From the NCBI GenBank assembly GCA_016748015.1, contig JAAOMT010000659.1, positions 1-64,000 of the forward strand: DNA of 64,000 nt, read 5' to 3'. The DNA is from Geosiphon pyriformis (taxonomy: Eukaryota; Glomeromycota; Glomeromycetes; Archaeosporales; Geosiphonaceae). The notes under the pieces are model-generated. The model worked only from the letters and a program-made list of their open reading frames with translations, ran no database searches and was not told where the DNA came from. Below are positions 32,904 through 43,560 of this stretch, piece by piece. Positions within the stretch are counted from its first letter, which is position 1. Every line of letters starts with the position of its first letter. The translations under genes were made by a program, and so were the position numbers.

Positions 32904-32910
32904 TATATAA
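32904..32910 (+). promoter_or_regulatory. TATA box of gypsy B LTR
   Basis: TATATAA directly after the 12-bp repeat array. Confidence 0.65.
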
Positions 32911-33425
32911 GCAATAAATCTCTTAGCTGTAAAAAAGTATGTTAAAAATAATCAAGAATAAATAAAATAACAACTTTCATCTCAATTATTCTTTTATCGC
33001 TAATTTCCCTTTCTCTACCTTTAAGTATCTGAAAATTTTGGGATAAAAGATTATTTGTTGGTTAATTCTTACCCTTTTTCTGAAATATATAAGTGTAGCA
33101 TTTGAAGATTATTGAATAAAACATAACTGAAGAGCACATCTGATACTTGATATTGAATTCTAAGAGTGCTGATGTGAGGCATAGAATTATACCAAGTGTG
33201 ATCATTTGTTAACAGTATAGACTATCCCTCTACTTTCAGATTCTCTAGTTACCTTTTAAAAAGAATAGTGACTGAGATATTTTATAAGACTGATCTTGTA
33301 CTTTGAATCTATACTTATTTAATTCGCTCTTTGAAGTTGAATTCTCTTTGATTATTTTCATTACTCTACAATCCTGTTCTCTCTTGCTATCTGTTAACTT
33401 GTTACTTCAATCCATAACATAAAAG

Positions 33426-33437
33426 TGGTGCTCTCTG
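33426..33437 (+). other. Primer-binding site of gypsy B
   Basis: TGGTGCTCTCTG six bases after the LTR end, sharing TGGTGCT with A and C, which suggests the same tRNA primer in both lineages. Confidence 0.7.
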
Positions 33438-33471
33438 TAAGGTTGTCAAAATCCACTTTGTTTCCTATTGT

Positions 33472-34996
33472 ATGGGTGATTATTCATACCTATCACAACA
33501 ATCAGAAAAATACTTTGAAGCACACAACAAAAACAATCTAAACTTTATTGAACTCAATTTTTTATCCTCCTGCTTGATTTGTTTCTCCATTGAAGAACAA
33601 TTCAGTAGACAATTTCAAGACTTTTGGAACTGGTTTCTAAATGAGCATTCAGCTGAAACCTACACAGCCTATACAATCTATTACTTTAACCAAGCTTATT
33701 TTGAAGACAACTTTGAAGAAAGAAACAACAGTATCAATCAGCTCTTATATTCTACAATCTTTGAACAACAGCCCCATAATTTCGAATATCTGAATTATCA
33801 AATCCACATTTGAATTGCTGCCCATCAATCAACAGAAACTCCTCTTGAAACAGAAGAAAAAGCTATCAAACTGCTCCTGTTTTTGATCTCTTTTCAAGTG
33901 AATCAAAACACTTCACACAAACAGTTACATCTGAACCAATGGCTTAAGACCCTCTGCAACAAAACATTCTGATTGCCTTTTAAGGTATACAGACTGCTTT
34001 AGGACAAAAAAACAACATCTCATTACCATTATTCAGAGGTGATGTCCAAGATCCAATTGAATGGCTGGATGATTTTGAGAAAGCTGTCACAGCACACTAA
34101 TATGATAATGAATACAAGTTCCAAATCGTTGGTGGCTATCTTCAAGACTCTTCTGCTACTTGGCTCTTACAAAAAACCAATGCCAATGCTCAACAAAAAA
34201 TTATTAGATAGGCACCAGCAAATGCTGGAGAAGACAACATCTCTTTTACTATCCAGTTTGAAATAAAATTTAGAATTCTCATCTTAATCTCAAAATGGCA
34301 TATAGAATTAGAAAGAAGAACTCAAGGCCCTGGTGAGGTTGTGACAGAATATACCAAATTAATAAGAAAACTCATTAAACAGATAGACTTTGGAAAAAAT
34401 TGGACAGAAGAGCAGAAAATACATTCCTTCACAAAAGAACTGAGAACTGATCTATTATATGCTCTTTGGCCTTGAAAAATTATCCCACAATGGATATGGC
34501 TGTTGAACTTGCCCAAAGAATAGAGGATAACCAAAGGATACATCTGGGATCTACTCTTCTAGTTTTTGCTCCTACTCCTATTATGGCTCCTGCTTCATAA
34601 ATGGCTGCTACCTCTTTTGCTGCCCAAACTCAAGACTCAAATGAACAGTTAATAAATAAACTTACAGCAAATCTTGCCTGGTTACTGGAACTTTTGGCCC
34701 AAGTGGTTGGAGAAAATCAACAATTCCAAAAATCCAGATTTGAACTCTGCTTTAATCAGCCCCAACAACCATCATATCAAAGACAGCAAAATTGCGACCC
34801 ACCTGTGTGCTATCACTGTGAACTAACTAGACATTTTTCAAAAGACTGTAACAATCCTCTATTGTCTTCTCCAGCTCTTAGAAATAATAACACCCAGAAT
34901 AACAGACCCAACAATAATAATGTTCTCAATCAAAGACCCAATTATGCCAACATCAATTTTTTTGAAGAGGATCTCTTAGTTGAAGCTATTGTTTAT
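33472..34996 (+). pseudogene. Gypsy B gag with CCHC knuckle
   Basis: N-terminal part MGDYSYLSQQSEKYFEAHNK (33472). Then the gag core in other frames: PLFRGDVQDPIEWLDDFEKAV, SATWLLQKTNANAQ, RRTQGPGEVVTEYTKLIRKLIKQIDF and MAVELAQRIEDNQR. The knuckle CYHCELTRHFSKDC (34808-34849) is intact and lies before an Asn-rich tail. At least three frame changes and several stops (e.g. TGA 33811-33813) break it. Confidence 0.85.
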
Positions 34997-35034
34997 TAGT
35001 CTTTAAACTGGTAGGTGCACCTCCAAAGAATGAG

Positions 35035-36096
35035 AGTGCAAGCCAACCAGAAGAAAACTTCTTTTACACTTTTAACCTAACAGATAATAACCATAATATA
35101 GATGAACTGGCAATCAACATCTCTGACTTAACAAGAAAGAAAAAGAAAGCCAAGATTGATTTCGTTCTAGATCCCAACAAAGCCTCAACTTCTACTGCTG
35201 ACAACAATGAGCCACTAAAGGCTAAAGTTTTTAAAAATCCTCCAAAGTTGGAACCTCCAGAAATAGTACAAAAATCTGGCCCCTATTCTGTTGTTAAAGA
35301 TTTCATGAAAACCCCAGCACACATTATATTTGGCTAACTAATGACTCATCCACAGTTCAGAAAAGATCTTCACAAATTTTTAATACCAAAGAAGAAAACA
35401 CCAAAAACCAATAAATGCTCTCATCAAGCCAGACTTGCTGACAATAACAATGTCACTTCTCTGATTTGTAAAGCCCAAGTGGCTGGTTATTTCATTGATT
35501 TGATTTTGGACAGTAAATTATCTGTTAGTGTAATTGCCAAACACTTTTTAGAAGCAATTGGCAGAAAAATTGATGAACTATCCACAAGACCAATAACTAA
35601 TGTACATGGTAACAAGAAAAAAGATCTGAGCATAGCCAAAGCTGTTTCTGTTCAAATCAATGGCATTAGCATTGAAACTGACATGAAAGTATCTGAAGTC
35701 AAAGAATACACTATAATAGTAAGCAATAAATGGCTTAAGAAAGCAAAAGCCTTGCTTAATTATGAACTCTGTAAATTGACCATCAGATATGGTAAGAAAA
35801 CTATTGTAGTTAAGTGCCATTATTGGACAACTTCTCCAATAACCAAACAGAACCAAAAAGAAAAACAATCAGATGAATCAGATAATAATAAGAGCAATAA
35901 TAATAAAGATCAAGAAAAAACTGCTAAACTTGCCTATACCATTTTCATCAGCAATAGCAAGCCACTAGACAATGTTAAAGTTGACAAAAAAGAAATCATA
36001 GTAAATGGCAAGCTGATTTACTGGCCCTACTATGATATCTTCAAAAGAATCTTTGACAGAAAACCTGGCAAGAAAGCCAAATACAGTTATTGGTGA
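35035..36096 (+). pseudogene. Gypsy B aspartic protease
   Basis: After a charged spacer and TAA near 35336, the frame 35341-36096 holds a retropepsin-like domain: GYFIDLILDSKLSVSVIAKHFLEAIG, ITNVHGNKKKDLSIAKAVSVQINGISIETDMKVSE and YTIIVSNKWLKKAKALLNYELCKLTIRYG. The active-site DSG reads Asp-Ser-Lys. The C-terminus is a Lys/Asn-rich stretch ending at TGA 36094-36096. Confidence 0.8.
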
Positions 36097-37680
36097 CATA
36101 GTTCTTGTGTATGGTATTGGTGTAATAAATTTTTGTATTTAGCAAGTTATAAATGCAAATCCTGCCTGATCTATTACAAAGATTGGAAACCAATTAGCTT
36201 GATATCCAGAGAAGAACTTAAAAAAGTACAAAAGTCCTTTGAGAATGAACCACCTGAAATCCAATTTCTAGTTGTAGAACAAAGAAAACCTTCCGCTGAA
36301 GAAAAAAAAGTGGACATTGAAAATCTGTTGGCTAGAAATAACTCAGTTATTTTAAAAGAAAGTGACACCTCTGGATGAACTCATGTAATACAACACATTA
36401 TTACCACCAAAGAAACTCACCCCATCTATTTGAAGCCTTATTAATCTAATCAATATAATGATGAGTTTATCAAGAAAGAGATAAACTAAATAAAAAATCT
36501 TGAATTTATACAAGAAACCAAGAATGAATAGGCTTTCCCAGTTGTAGTAGTATCCAAGAAAGGTGGAACCCTATGCTTTTGTGTTGACTACTGCCAACTA
36601 AATGCCATCACTATAAGAAACATGTACCCACTTCCCAAAATTGATGTAATGCTAAATAAATTCAATAGTGCTGCTTTCTTCTCAACTATTAATTTAACTG
36701 CTGGATTCTGGCAAGTAGAGATGGATCCAAAAAGCAGAAAAAAAACTGTCTTTGTTACCAAGTATGACACCTATGAATTCACAGTCATGCCTTTTGGTTT
36801 CACCAATGCTCCTTCCATTTTTCAATGCCTAATAGATAAAGTGTTTAAATCAGTAAAAAAAACTTTGTTTTAGTGTACTTAGACGACATAATGGTATATT
36901 CAAAAACCTGGGATGAACATCTTGAACATTTACAGAAGGTTTTTGATCTGCTCAGAAATGCTGGCCTTATAATCAACCCAATCAAATCTTTCTTTGGACA
37001 CCAATCCACCTAGTTCTTTGGTTATCTTATTACAAAAAATGGAATCTTCCCTAACCTAACTAAAGTTGAAAAAGTTCAGAACATTAGACAACCAATGAAT
37101 GTTCCTGAACTATGCTCTTTCCTTGGTTTGGCCTCTTACTATTGCAAATTTATCAAGAATTTCTCCAAAATTGCCTTTTTTCTCAATCAGCTACTCAGAA
37201 AAAATGTTAATTATTATTGGGGCACTCATCAACAAAAAGCTTTTGAAATTCTGAAGGAAAAACTTGTTACTGAACCAATTCTTAAGCAATCTAATCTGGA
37301 CCAATCTTTTATCCTCCACACTGATGTATCTGGTTATAGACTTGGTGCTGTTTTTTCACAGAAAGATGAAAATGGCAAAGAACATGCCATAACATATGCT
37401 AGTAAATTCCTCATACCAGTAGAAAAAAACTACTCAGTAACTGAACAAGAATGTTTAACAGTAGTTTGGGCTATTAACTACTGAGATTAATATCTTCTTG
37501 GTGCAAAATTCTTAATAGTAACAGATCATTAAATCTTGGTTTGGCTGCACAATAAAAAGAAGCTAAAACACAAATGAATAACTTGCTGGATACTTCACTT
37601 GGATAAATTTGACTATAATATTCAACACCACAAAAGAACAAATCATCAAAATGCTAACACTCTTTTTAGACTTACCATCC
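36097..37680 (+). pseudogene. Gypsy B reverse transcriptase and RNase H
   Basis: A short C-x2-C piece (YKCKSCLIYYKDW) precedes RT. RT shows FCVDYCQLNAIT, YPLPKIDVMLNK, FFSTINLTAGFWQVEMDP, FVTKYDTYEFTVMPFGFTNAPSIFQ and, after a frame change at the A8 run near 36860, VLVYLDDIMVYSKTWDEH with an intact YLDD box. RNase H: ILHTDVSGYRLGAVFSQ and YASKFLIPVEKNYSVTEQE. Multiple stops occur after 37480. It is the only gypsy copy in the window whose YxDD is unchanged. Confidence 0.9.
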
Positions 37681-37744
37681 AGTGATAGTACAACCTTTTA
37701 AACCAAACCAACTTAATTATTAATTCCTTCACAAACAAACACAA

Positions 37745-38824
37745 TAATAAACTTGAATAACTACTCTGCTTTAATGGAATTTTTGGATAAAGAACAATAC
37801 CCACCAGAATACACTCAACAGCAAAGAAAACAATTGTGCAAACAATCAAATTTCTATTTGATTTGCCAGAACCAGCTATATAAAAAAATAGAAAAGATCT
37901 TAACCACCCTCAGAGAGTCATCAGATTTAAAGAAAGAAAAATTGTAATATACAACATGCACACTGACCCACTAACTAGACACTTTGGAAAAACAAAAACA
38001 ATTCAAAAAACTTTAGCTCACTATTATTGGCCTACTTTGGAAAAAAATATTGCTAAATACATCAAAACCTGTGACATTTGCCAAAGTAGAAGCAAACCCA
38101 ATCACAAAAAAGATATCCATCCAATCTCTGTTGGTCAACCATTTGACAGAATTGGTATAGATGTTCTTGGACCTTTAACAATAACTCCTGATGGCAACAG
38201 ATACATTATTACAGCTACTGACTATTTTACAAATTGAGTAGAAGCAAAAGCCACTCCAGACCAAACAGCAGTTTCAATAGCCAATTTCATTTATGAAGAT
38301 ATCATCTGTCATCATGGCTGCTCTAAAGAACTTTTATTTGATAAAGGAAGAGCTTTTCTCAGTACACTAGTTGAAAAACTTTGCAGAAAAATGGGAATAT
38401 GTCATAAATTTTTCTTTCTATATTACTTCCAAACAAATAGCCTAGTGGAACGTTTCAATAGAACATTATGTGAAACTCTAGCCAAAACCAGTAAAGAAAC
38501 AAACTTATGGGACAAAGTACTGCCTTTAGCTTTGTTTGTTTATAGAACTGTGAATCATGACATAACAAGTTATAAACCTTTTTATCTGCTCTATGAATAC
38601 ATGGCAACATTACCAATAGAAATTGACATTGAAACAATATTCTTTGAAGAAATCACAATAAGAAATTACAAAGACATTTTGCAAAGAAGACTTGGTACCA
38701 TTCTTGACTCCTTGGTAGAAACATGAATAATTGCTTTTAAAAAGATAAAACAGTTTCAAAAAAAGCTTAAGAAAATAAAAACTTATAAAACATTTTCTTT
38801 AAGTGTTGATAACTTGGTATTGGA
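37745..38824 (+). pseudogene. Gypsy B integrase, truncated
   Basis: Zinc region NMHTDPLTRHFGK..YYWP..IAKYIKTCDICQSR with both His and both Cys. Catalytic core: GIDVLGPL (Asp), ELLFDKGRAF (Asp) and NSLVERFNRTL (Glu). The C-terminal region stops at SVDNLVLE near 38824, where an LTR fragment of gypsy C follows. A TGA in YFTN*VEAK and a frame change near 37950 also break it. Confidence 0.88.
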
Positions 38825-39118
38825 ATAGTCTGGTAAAAGACCCAGAAATAAGAGTAGAATTATATATATTAACAGATAGCTTACCAGAAGAACATGACTG
38901 TCAGATTAAACCAGCCACTAAGCTAAAGACAGAAATTGGGAAAACAACTGGAGAAAACAACTTAAACCAACCATAGTGAATCTCTGTCTATTATATAAAG
39001 AACTCAACCAAAACCTTCAAATACAAACAACCTTTAGCAATCAACATAATTATATCAATTAAGCACCAAGTTACAGATTTGTTATTTGATTTGAGACTCC
39101 AAATAATCATCTGTAACA
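38825..39118 (+). repeat. Truncated 5' LTR of gypsy C (last 294 bp)
   Basis: Matches the end of the 3' LTR (from about 48114 to 48401) from AGTCTGGTAAAAGA to CATCTGTAACA. The first 600 bp are absent and gypsy B sequence lies directly upstream. Confidence 0.9.
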
Positions 39119-39120
39119 TT

Positions 39121-39134
39121 TGGTGCTTCCTGTG
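39121..39134 (+). other. Primer-binding site of gypsy C
   Basis: TGGTGCTTCCTGTG two bases after the LTR, same spacing as in gypsy A. Confidence 0.72.
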
Positions 39135-39169
39135 AGGTATAATTTTACAGAAAACCAGCACCAACAGCA

Positions 39170-40614
39170 ATTATCCAAAAGTGGCAAAACCAGAAAACAT
39201 AAGAACAAACCATTTAGGATTTGCCAAAACCTTATTTTAACAGTACAATCAACAATTAGACTTAACCAACAACCATTATCCAGCAGAATCTGCTTTCAAC
39301 TTTTATGTTAATGAAAAGATCACAAACTGCCTAAGAGGAACAATTAACATTAAATCAGCAAGAAAAAACTTTTATACAGAATTATTTCAACATACCAGCT
39401 TACCAAGGAACTATAGTTTTGCACCAATCATCAGGAAAATTAATCAAACTATTGAAAAGTACACACAACAACAATTCTCTATCACCTATGTAGACAAAAG
39501 CAAAAGAAGATTGCAAACATCAGCAGTAACACCAAAACAGATACAACCACCCACTTGGAAGAAAACCAGAGTTGAATTACCAACAAATCCATCATACCAC
39601 TATACACTCAGAAGTGCCATTAACATCTTATCAACAGGCACATCCACATCACACATGACATCAACATTTGAACAATTCCCATTTCAGAGTAAACAAAAGA
39701 AAAAAAATCTTCTAAGACTATATGGTGCATATTTCGAAGGATTTAAGTCATAATTGTCAATGTCATTAGGACTTCAATCTCTGCTATCTCAACCAGATTT
39801 CAAAACTGTGAGTCCTTGGAAAGTAATAGATTTGGAAGAAAAAAAAGAAGAAGAGAAAAAAGAACCTAAAAATCAAGAATTTACTTACCAAAATCTGATC
39901 ACTGAAAACCTGAAAATCAAAATCCCAAACTTTCATACTCAGCAAAATCTAAATTTAGAAAATCCGGAAATTGAAACTCTGAACTTTCAAACACAGCACA
40001 ATCAGAATGATCAAAACCCTGACATTAATAATCAACAATACTTACCTCTAGTAATCATGATCAATCCACCACCAGCTCTACCAATTAACAAACAGCAACA
40101 ACAACAGCCACTTCAACCACTCCAACAATCACAGCAGCTGCTTTAACAGCCACAACCACAACTTCAACAACCAAACTTGGATCCAATGATTTACGCTCTA
40201 ATAGCAAAGCTTGAGAAGTTCACTGGTAAAGAGGACAACATTCAAATATGGCTTAACAATATTAAAAAGGCCATCATGGCCAACAGATGGAATGATGTGA
40301 GAGCACTCCAAACCATCCCCTATTTCTTACAAGATACTGCTGACTTGTGGTATCAAAGCTTAGCTGTCAAATCTTAAACATTCCAGGAATTTAAAGTCAC
40401 ATTCTTGGAATATTTCAGTAATAATAACAGTATTAATCACCTAGCAAACACCTTCACCACAATTAAACAAGGAAAAACTGAAACAGTTACCACTTATTTA
40501 GAACTTTTCTACAGAAATTTGTGTCAAATTCAAGCAATCCAAGCTGACTATTTTACAGTGCCACAGATTCTAAACCAGTTTATTTATGAACTGCACAGTA
40601 GCCTTCTCCAGTGC
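39170..40614 (+). pseudogene. Gypsy C gag, N-terminal part and core
   Basis: One frame from about 39170: FNFYVNEKITNCLRGTINIKSARKNFYTELFQ (like the A gag N-terminus), a Glu/Lys stretch, Gln-rich PLQPLQQSQQLL, then the core ALIAKLEKFTGKEDNIQIWLNNIKKAI..TIPYFLQDTADLWYQSL and GKTETVTTYLELFYRNLCQIQA..ILNQFIYELHSSLLQ. It stops at the left inversion breakpoint; the rest of gag lies inverted to the right. Stops: TAA near 39232, 39751, 40144 and 40375. Confidence 0.83.
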
Positions 40615-40621
40615 ATACAAT

Positions 40622-41020
40622 AATGTCATTGACCTCTATAGGAAGGTCATCAATCTTGCTGATTGGAGTTTTGGTTGCTCCATCAACAGTAATTATGCAT
40701 GCACTGGTAGCACAATCAACTCGGTAACCTAATTGGTCCATGAGTTGTCTTGTGATGATGCTGCCAGCTGATCCACTGTCTAAGATTAGTTTGATGGAAT
40801 GGCCATCAACTTTGGCATCAGTGTACATGGCAGTAATAAGTTTTTCTTCTAGAGTGGCTCTACTAAATAACAGCATGGTCGACAGTTTTTTGAGTTCAAA
40901 TGGGAAGATAGCATCCAATGATTCATTCTCAGTGATAGTAGCTGGTGGAATGTTGCTGGTAAGTGTTGGTTGTTGATTGGTTTTCGGATTATTGGGTTGG
41001 GAATCTTTTGGAGTAACCAA
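40622..41020 (-). pseudogene. Gypsy C protease, inverted N-terminal part
   Basis: Contains IPPATITENESLDAIFPFEL, AMYTDAKVDGHSIKLILDSGSAGSIITRQLMDQLG and ITVDGATKTPISKIDDLPIEVNDI. The DSG active site is intact, unlike in A, B and E. The C-terminal part of the same protease (KALVIKATQYQALIGNDWLSKANTML) is on the plus strand from 41797, so the gene is split by the inversion. Confidence 0.85.
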
Positions 41021-41795
41021 AAGACTTAAATAGTTCTGGAAATTTGGGTTTTGGGTGTATCCAGTGTCCGAATTCTGTTGTCAAGATTCTAATAGTTGTG
41101 TGGAGAAACTGGAAATCGGTTAATGAACTACCATTGACAATTTCTAACTCTGTTGTGTCAGTTTTGGCCTTTGGGTTCTGTTTTGAGGTAGGTTCTGTGG
41201 TGGTGTTTGAATTTGGTGGGGCTGATAAATTACTTAAGACTGTGGCTAATATATGGGTTGGAACTGCAGTTGATAAATAATGGACACTGAAGACTAATAA
41301 ATTAGTGGTTAATATATTGGCTGTTGCATCACAGGTAGGTAATTTGGTTTGATATGGTGTTGAGCTGGGTTGGTAATTCAGGACTTGAAACTGGCAATTG
41401 GGGTTTTGATATTGATTTCCCAATTGTGAATTATTATAAAATTGGCAGTTGGCTCTAATGTGGCTTTGTTTATCACAGTTATGGCAGACATGTGTCTCTT
41501 GTTGTCATTGCTGATTTGGAGATAATGATGGATGCAACTAATTTTAGAACTGATTCATGTTTCCTGAATTATTTTGTTATTGTGGTGGTTGATAGATTGC
41601 ACAATTGTCAGCTAAGTATCCTTCCAATTTCTGATTAATTGAATTACTGAATTGTTTCAATTTGGAATCCAAGTCAGATGATCTATTCATGACTAGGTTA
41701 ATGACTTGGACATGATTGGCTTTAAGTTCTGCTGATTCAAAATCTCTCGCATTAGTAACTGCATCTTGGAGAGTTTATGGGTGCATTGGATGTAC
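40989..41795 (-). pseudogene. Gypsy C gag C-terminal part, inverted
   Basis: Reads right to left: helical NLVMNRSSDLDSKLKQFSNSINQKL, the intact knuckle CHNCDKQSHIRANC (about 41455-41500), then Asn/Gln/Pro-rich sequence and an Asn/Thr-rich tail ending in FGYSKRFPTQ. It overlaps the protease frame by about 30 bases in another frame. Stops are present near 41580-41500. Confidence 0.8.
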
Positions 41796-42259
41796 CAATC
41801 AAAGCATTAGTTATAAAGGCTACACAGTATCAAGCACTTATTGGTAATGACTGGCTGTCCAAAGCCAACACAATGCTTAATTGGAACACCCAAGAGCTCC
41901 AGATTAGTCAAAACAGCCAACACTTATGTGTACCAGCCACGTGTGACCATTTCAAGACCATAACTATGCCATCAGCTCCACTTATCGAATTCGAAGAAAA
42001 AGAGGAGAAACTTACTTGGGAAGCATACCAAGTTTCTTGGGCCAACACAGAACACAACAAACTGTCACTAGTACCTTTATGGGACGACAACAGAAAAGAA
42101 AAGCAAAAAGAAAAACTTATCTGGGAAACCAACCATAATTCAGAAGAACTGACAACTTGGGAATGGGATAAGAGAAAGAAAGGGAAAGGAAAAGCAAAGG
42201 AAAAAGAGCCACTATTAACTGTCATTTACACTCCTTACACATATACACCACCACAATGA
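41792..42259 (+). pseudogene. Gypsy C protease end and charged linker
   Basis: Begins just right of the inversion with VPIKALVIKATQYQALIGNDWLSKANTML and SQHLCVPATC, the C-terminal lobe of the protease, then a Glu/Lys-rich linker (FEEKEEKLTWEAYQ; WEWDKRKKGKGKAKEKE). It leads in the same frame into the Cys-rich module. Confidence 0.82.
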
Positions 42260-42279
42260 TCAAGCTATCATTAACCAAA

Positions 42280-43100
42280 GCTGATATGCATCAATTGTGG
42301 TAAGAAATTGTCATCAATAGGCGCATGCTGTGGCAATAATGAAGAATACCAAATGGTGACCAAATTCTACTATCACACATGCATCATAGAACACTTTGGA
42401 CAACCAAAATGGCAAGAAAAATGGAATAACAAATCTTGTCTAGCTTGTAAGGAAATTTTGCTCGATGAAGAAATATAGAATAACATTCCTGGTTGAAGAG
42501 GAATGTGTGATGCTTCGTGCCAGTACATGATTCTTATCAATGACTGAATTAGAAAAGGAACTCCAATAGAAGCCACTTGAAGAAGAACTGTACAGTAATT
42601 AGACAGTTGTCCACACAATGATAACAAGATATGAAGAATGGCAATGACCAAGATAGAAGAAGCATTATCTGAAAAAATCAGAGAAATCAAAAACAACTCA
42701 CCAGAACCCATAGAACTTGACTGAGACCCAAAACCAGTCATAAATTTGCTAGATCTGGAACAATTTCATGAATACTACCAGGAATTAGCACTCACTAAAG
42801 AAAAGCAGGAGCAATGTCTAGAACAATTGAATACTCGACTATATTAATACTGCTTAATTCTCTGTAACTTCCAATATTGTAATGAGTGTGATTTCATTTA
42901 CAATTCACCATCATGCATGATCTACATGATTCCAAAAAAAGAAAAACCAATTAACAGCTGTGCATTGGAATCGGAACCAACTTTCAATCCCAATTCAAAC
43001 TCTGACAATGATGATGATGAAAATAATGGTTCTAGTTTTACTTAATATGGCAATGAAGATAACAATGATTCAAACTCCAATTCAAATCATGAAACATACA
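42280..43100 (+). pseudogene. Gypsy C Cys-rich module
   Basis: Cys/His pattern: CINCGKKLSS, ACCGNN, YYHTC, WNNKSCLACKEILL, MCDASCQYMILINDW, then a helical segment (MAMTKIEEALSEKIREIKNN; FHEYYQELALTKEKQEQCLEQL), then CLILCNFQYCNECDFIY. The last part looks like a zinc ribbon; in D it is CDHCLIPYDFQYCNKC, two clean C-x2-C pairs. An Asn/Asp-rich tail leads to dUTPase. In-frame TGA, TAG and TAA occur but the frame is kept. Not a family I know; metal binding is inferred from the Cys spacing. Confidence 0.75.
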
Positions 43101-43174
43101 TTGTGCTTCCTAACCTCTTTAAGGAGCAGAAACTTAAATGGTTCAGTGATAATAATAAAGGCATTATGCCAGAA

Positions 43175-43560
43175 TGCATGCATGATACTAATATAGGGTT
43201 TGATTTGAGATATTTAGGAAAAAACACCATCAAATTGGAACCACACTCGCACACATGCATTGATCTCAAAATAGCATTAGAAATCCCAGCAACAACAATA
43301 GTTCAACTAGCATCTAAGAGTAGTCTAGTGAAAAAAAGAATTAACATTAGAGGAGAGATAATTGACACAGGATATATGGAAAATATCATTGCTATGCTAC
43401 AAAATGACTCAGAAAAGGCCTATACCATAGATCTAAACAAAAAGATAGCACAGGCAATATTTCTATTTCTGGTTAAAGTAGCTAAATTAGTATTAGTGGA
43501 AAACAGAGAAGAATTAGAGATTATGGCTAGAGGGATACAAGGATTCGGATCAACAGGTAG
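43175..43560 (+). pseudogene. Gypsy C dUTPase domain, open
   Basis: All five motifs of trimeric dUTPase in order within the open frame 43103-43951: TNIGFDLRY (motif 1, about residue 29-37), QLASKSSLVKKRINI (motif 2), GEIIDTGYMENI (motif 3, Asp at residue 88), NKKIAQAIF (motif 4) and ARGIQGFGSTGR (motif 5, about residue 142-153). Motif 2 lacks the usual RSGLA wording. The domain is uninterrupted and may be close to functional as part of a polyprotein, though the flanking regions have stops. Confidence 0.92.

Larger units (their letters stand above)
32744..33419 (+). repeat. 5' LTR of gypsy B
   Basis: About 676 bp, TGTTACAG...CCATAACA, ending six bases before the PBS. The start is chosen from the terminal inverted bases and the step from AT-rich spacer; there is no second copy to confirm it. 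It contains a 12-bp repeat array and a TATA box. Confidence 0.7.
32744..38824 (+). mobile_element. Ty3/gypsy element B (no dUTPase), 3' end missing
   Basis: 5' LTR, PBS, gag, protease, RT, RNase H and integrase in the usual order. It differs from A, C, D, E and F: its gag and protease are unlike theirs, and no dUTPase or ORF3 is present. It breaks off inside the integrase C-terminal region at about 38824, where it abuts a truncated LTR of gypsy C. No 3' LTR remains. Confidence 0.9.
40615..41795 (-). other. Inverted internal segment of gypsy C (gag tail and protease)
   Basis: Within the plus-strand element, this 1.18-kb block reads on the minus strand. From right to left it encodes TLQDAVTNARDFESAELKANHVQVI (continuation of gag), the knuckle CHNCDKQSHIRANC, a gag tail, then protease up to IEVNDIIV. 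Flipping it makes gag (LHSSLLQC / HPMHP..TLQDAV) and protease (NDIIV / PIKALVIKATQ) continuous. Both ends fall on GTAC-like tetramers (ATAC 40615-40618, GTAC 41792-41795). Confidence 0.9.

Noticed and set aside
40615-41795. Programmed invertible switch in gypsy C
   Set aside because: No recombinase gene and no inverted repeats beyond a 4-bp palindrome. The inversion splits gag and protease, so it looks like damage.
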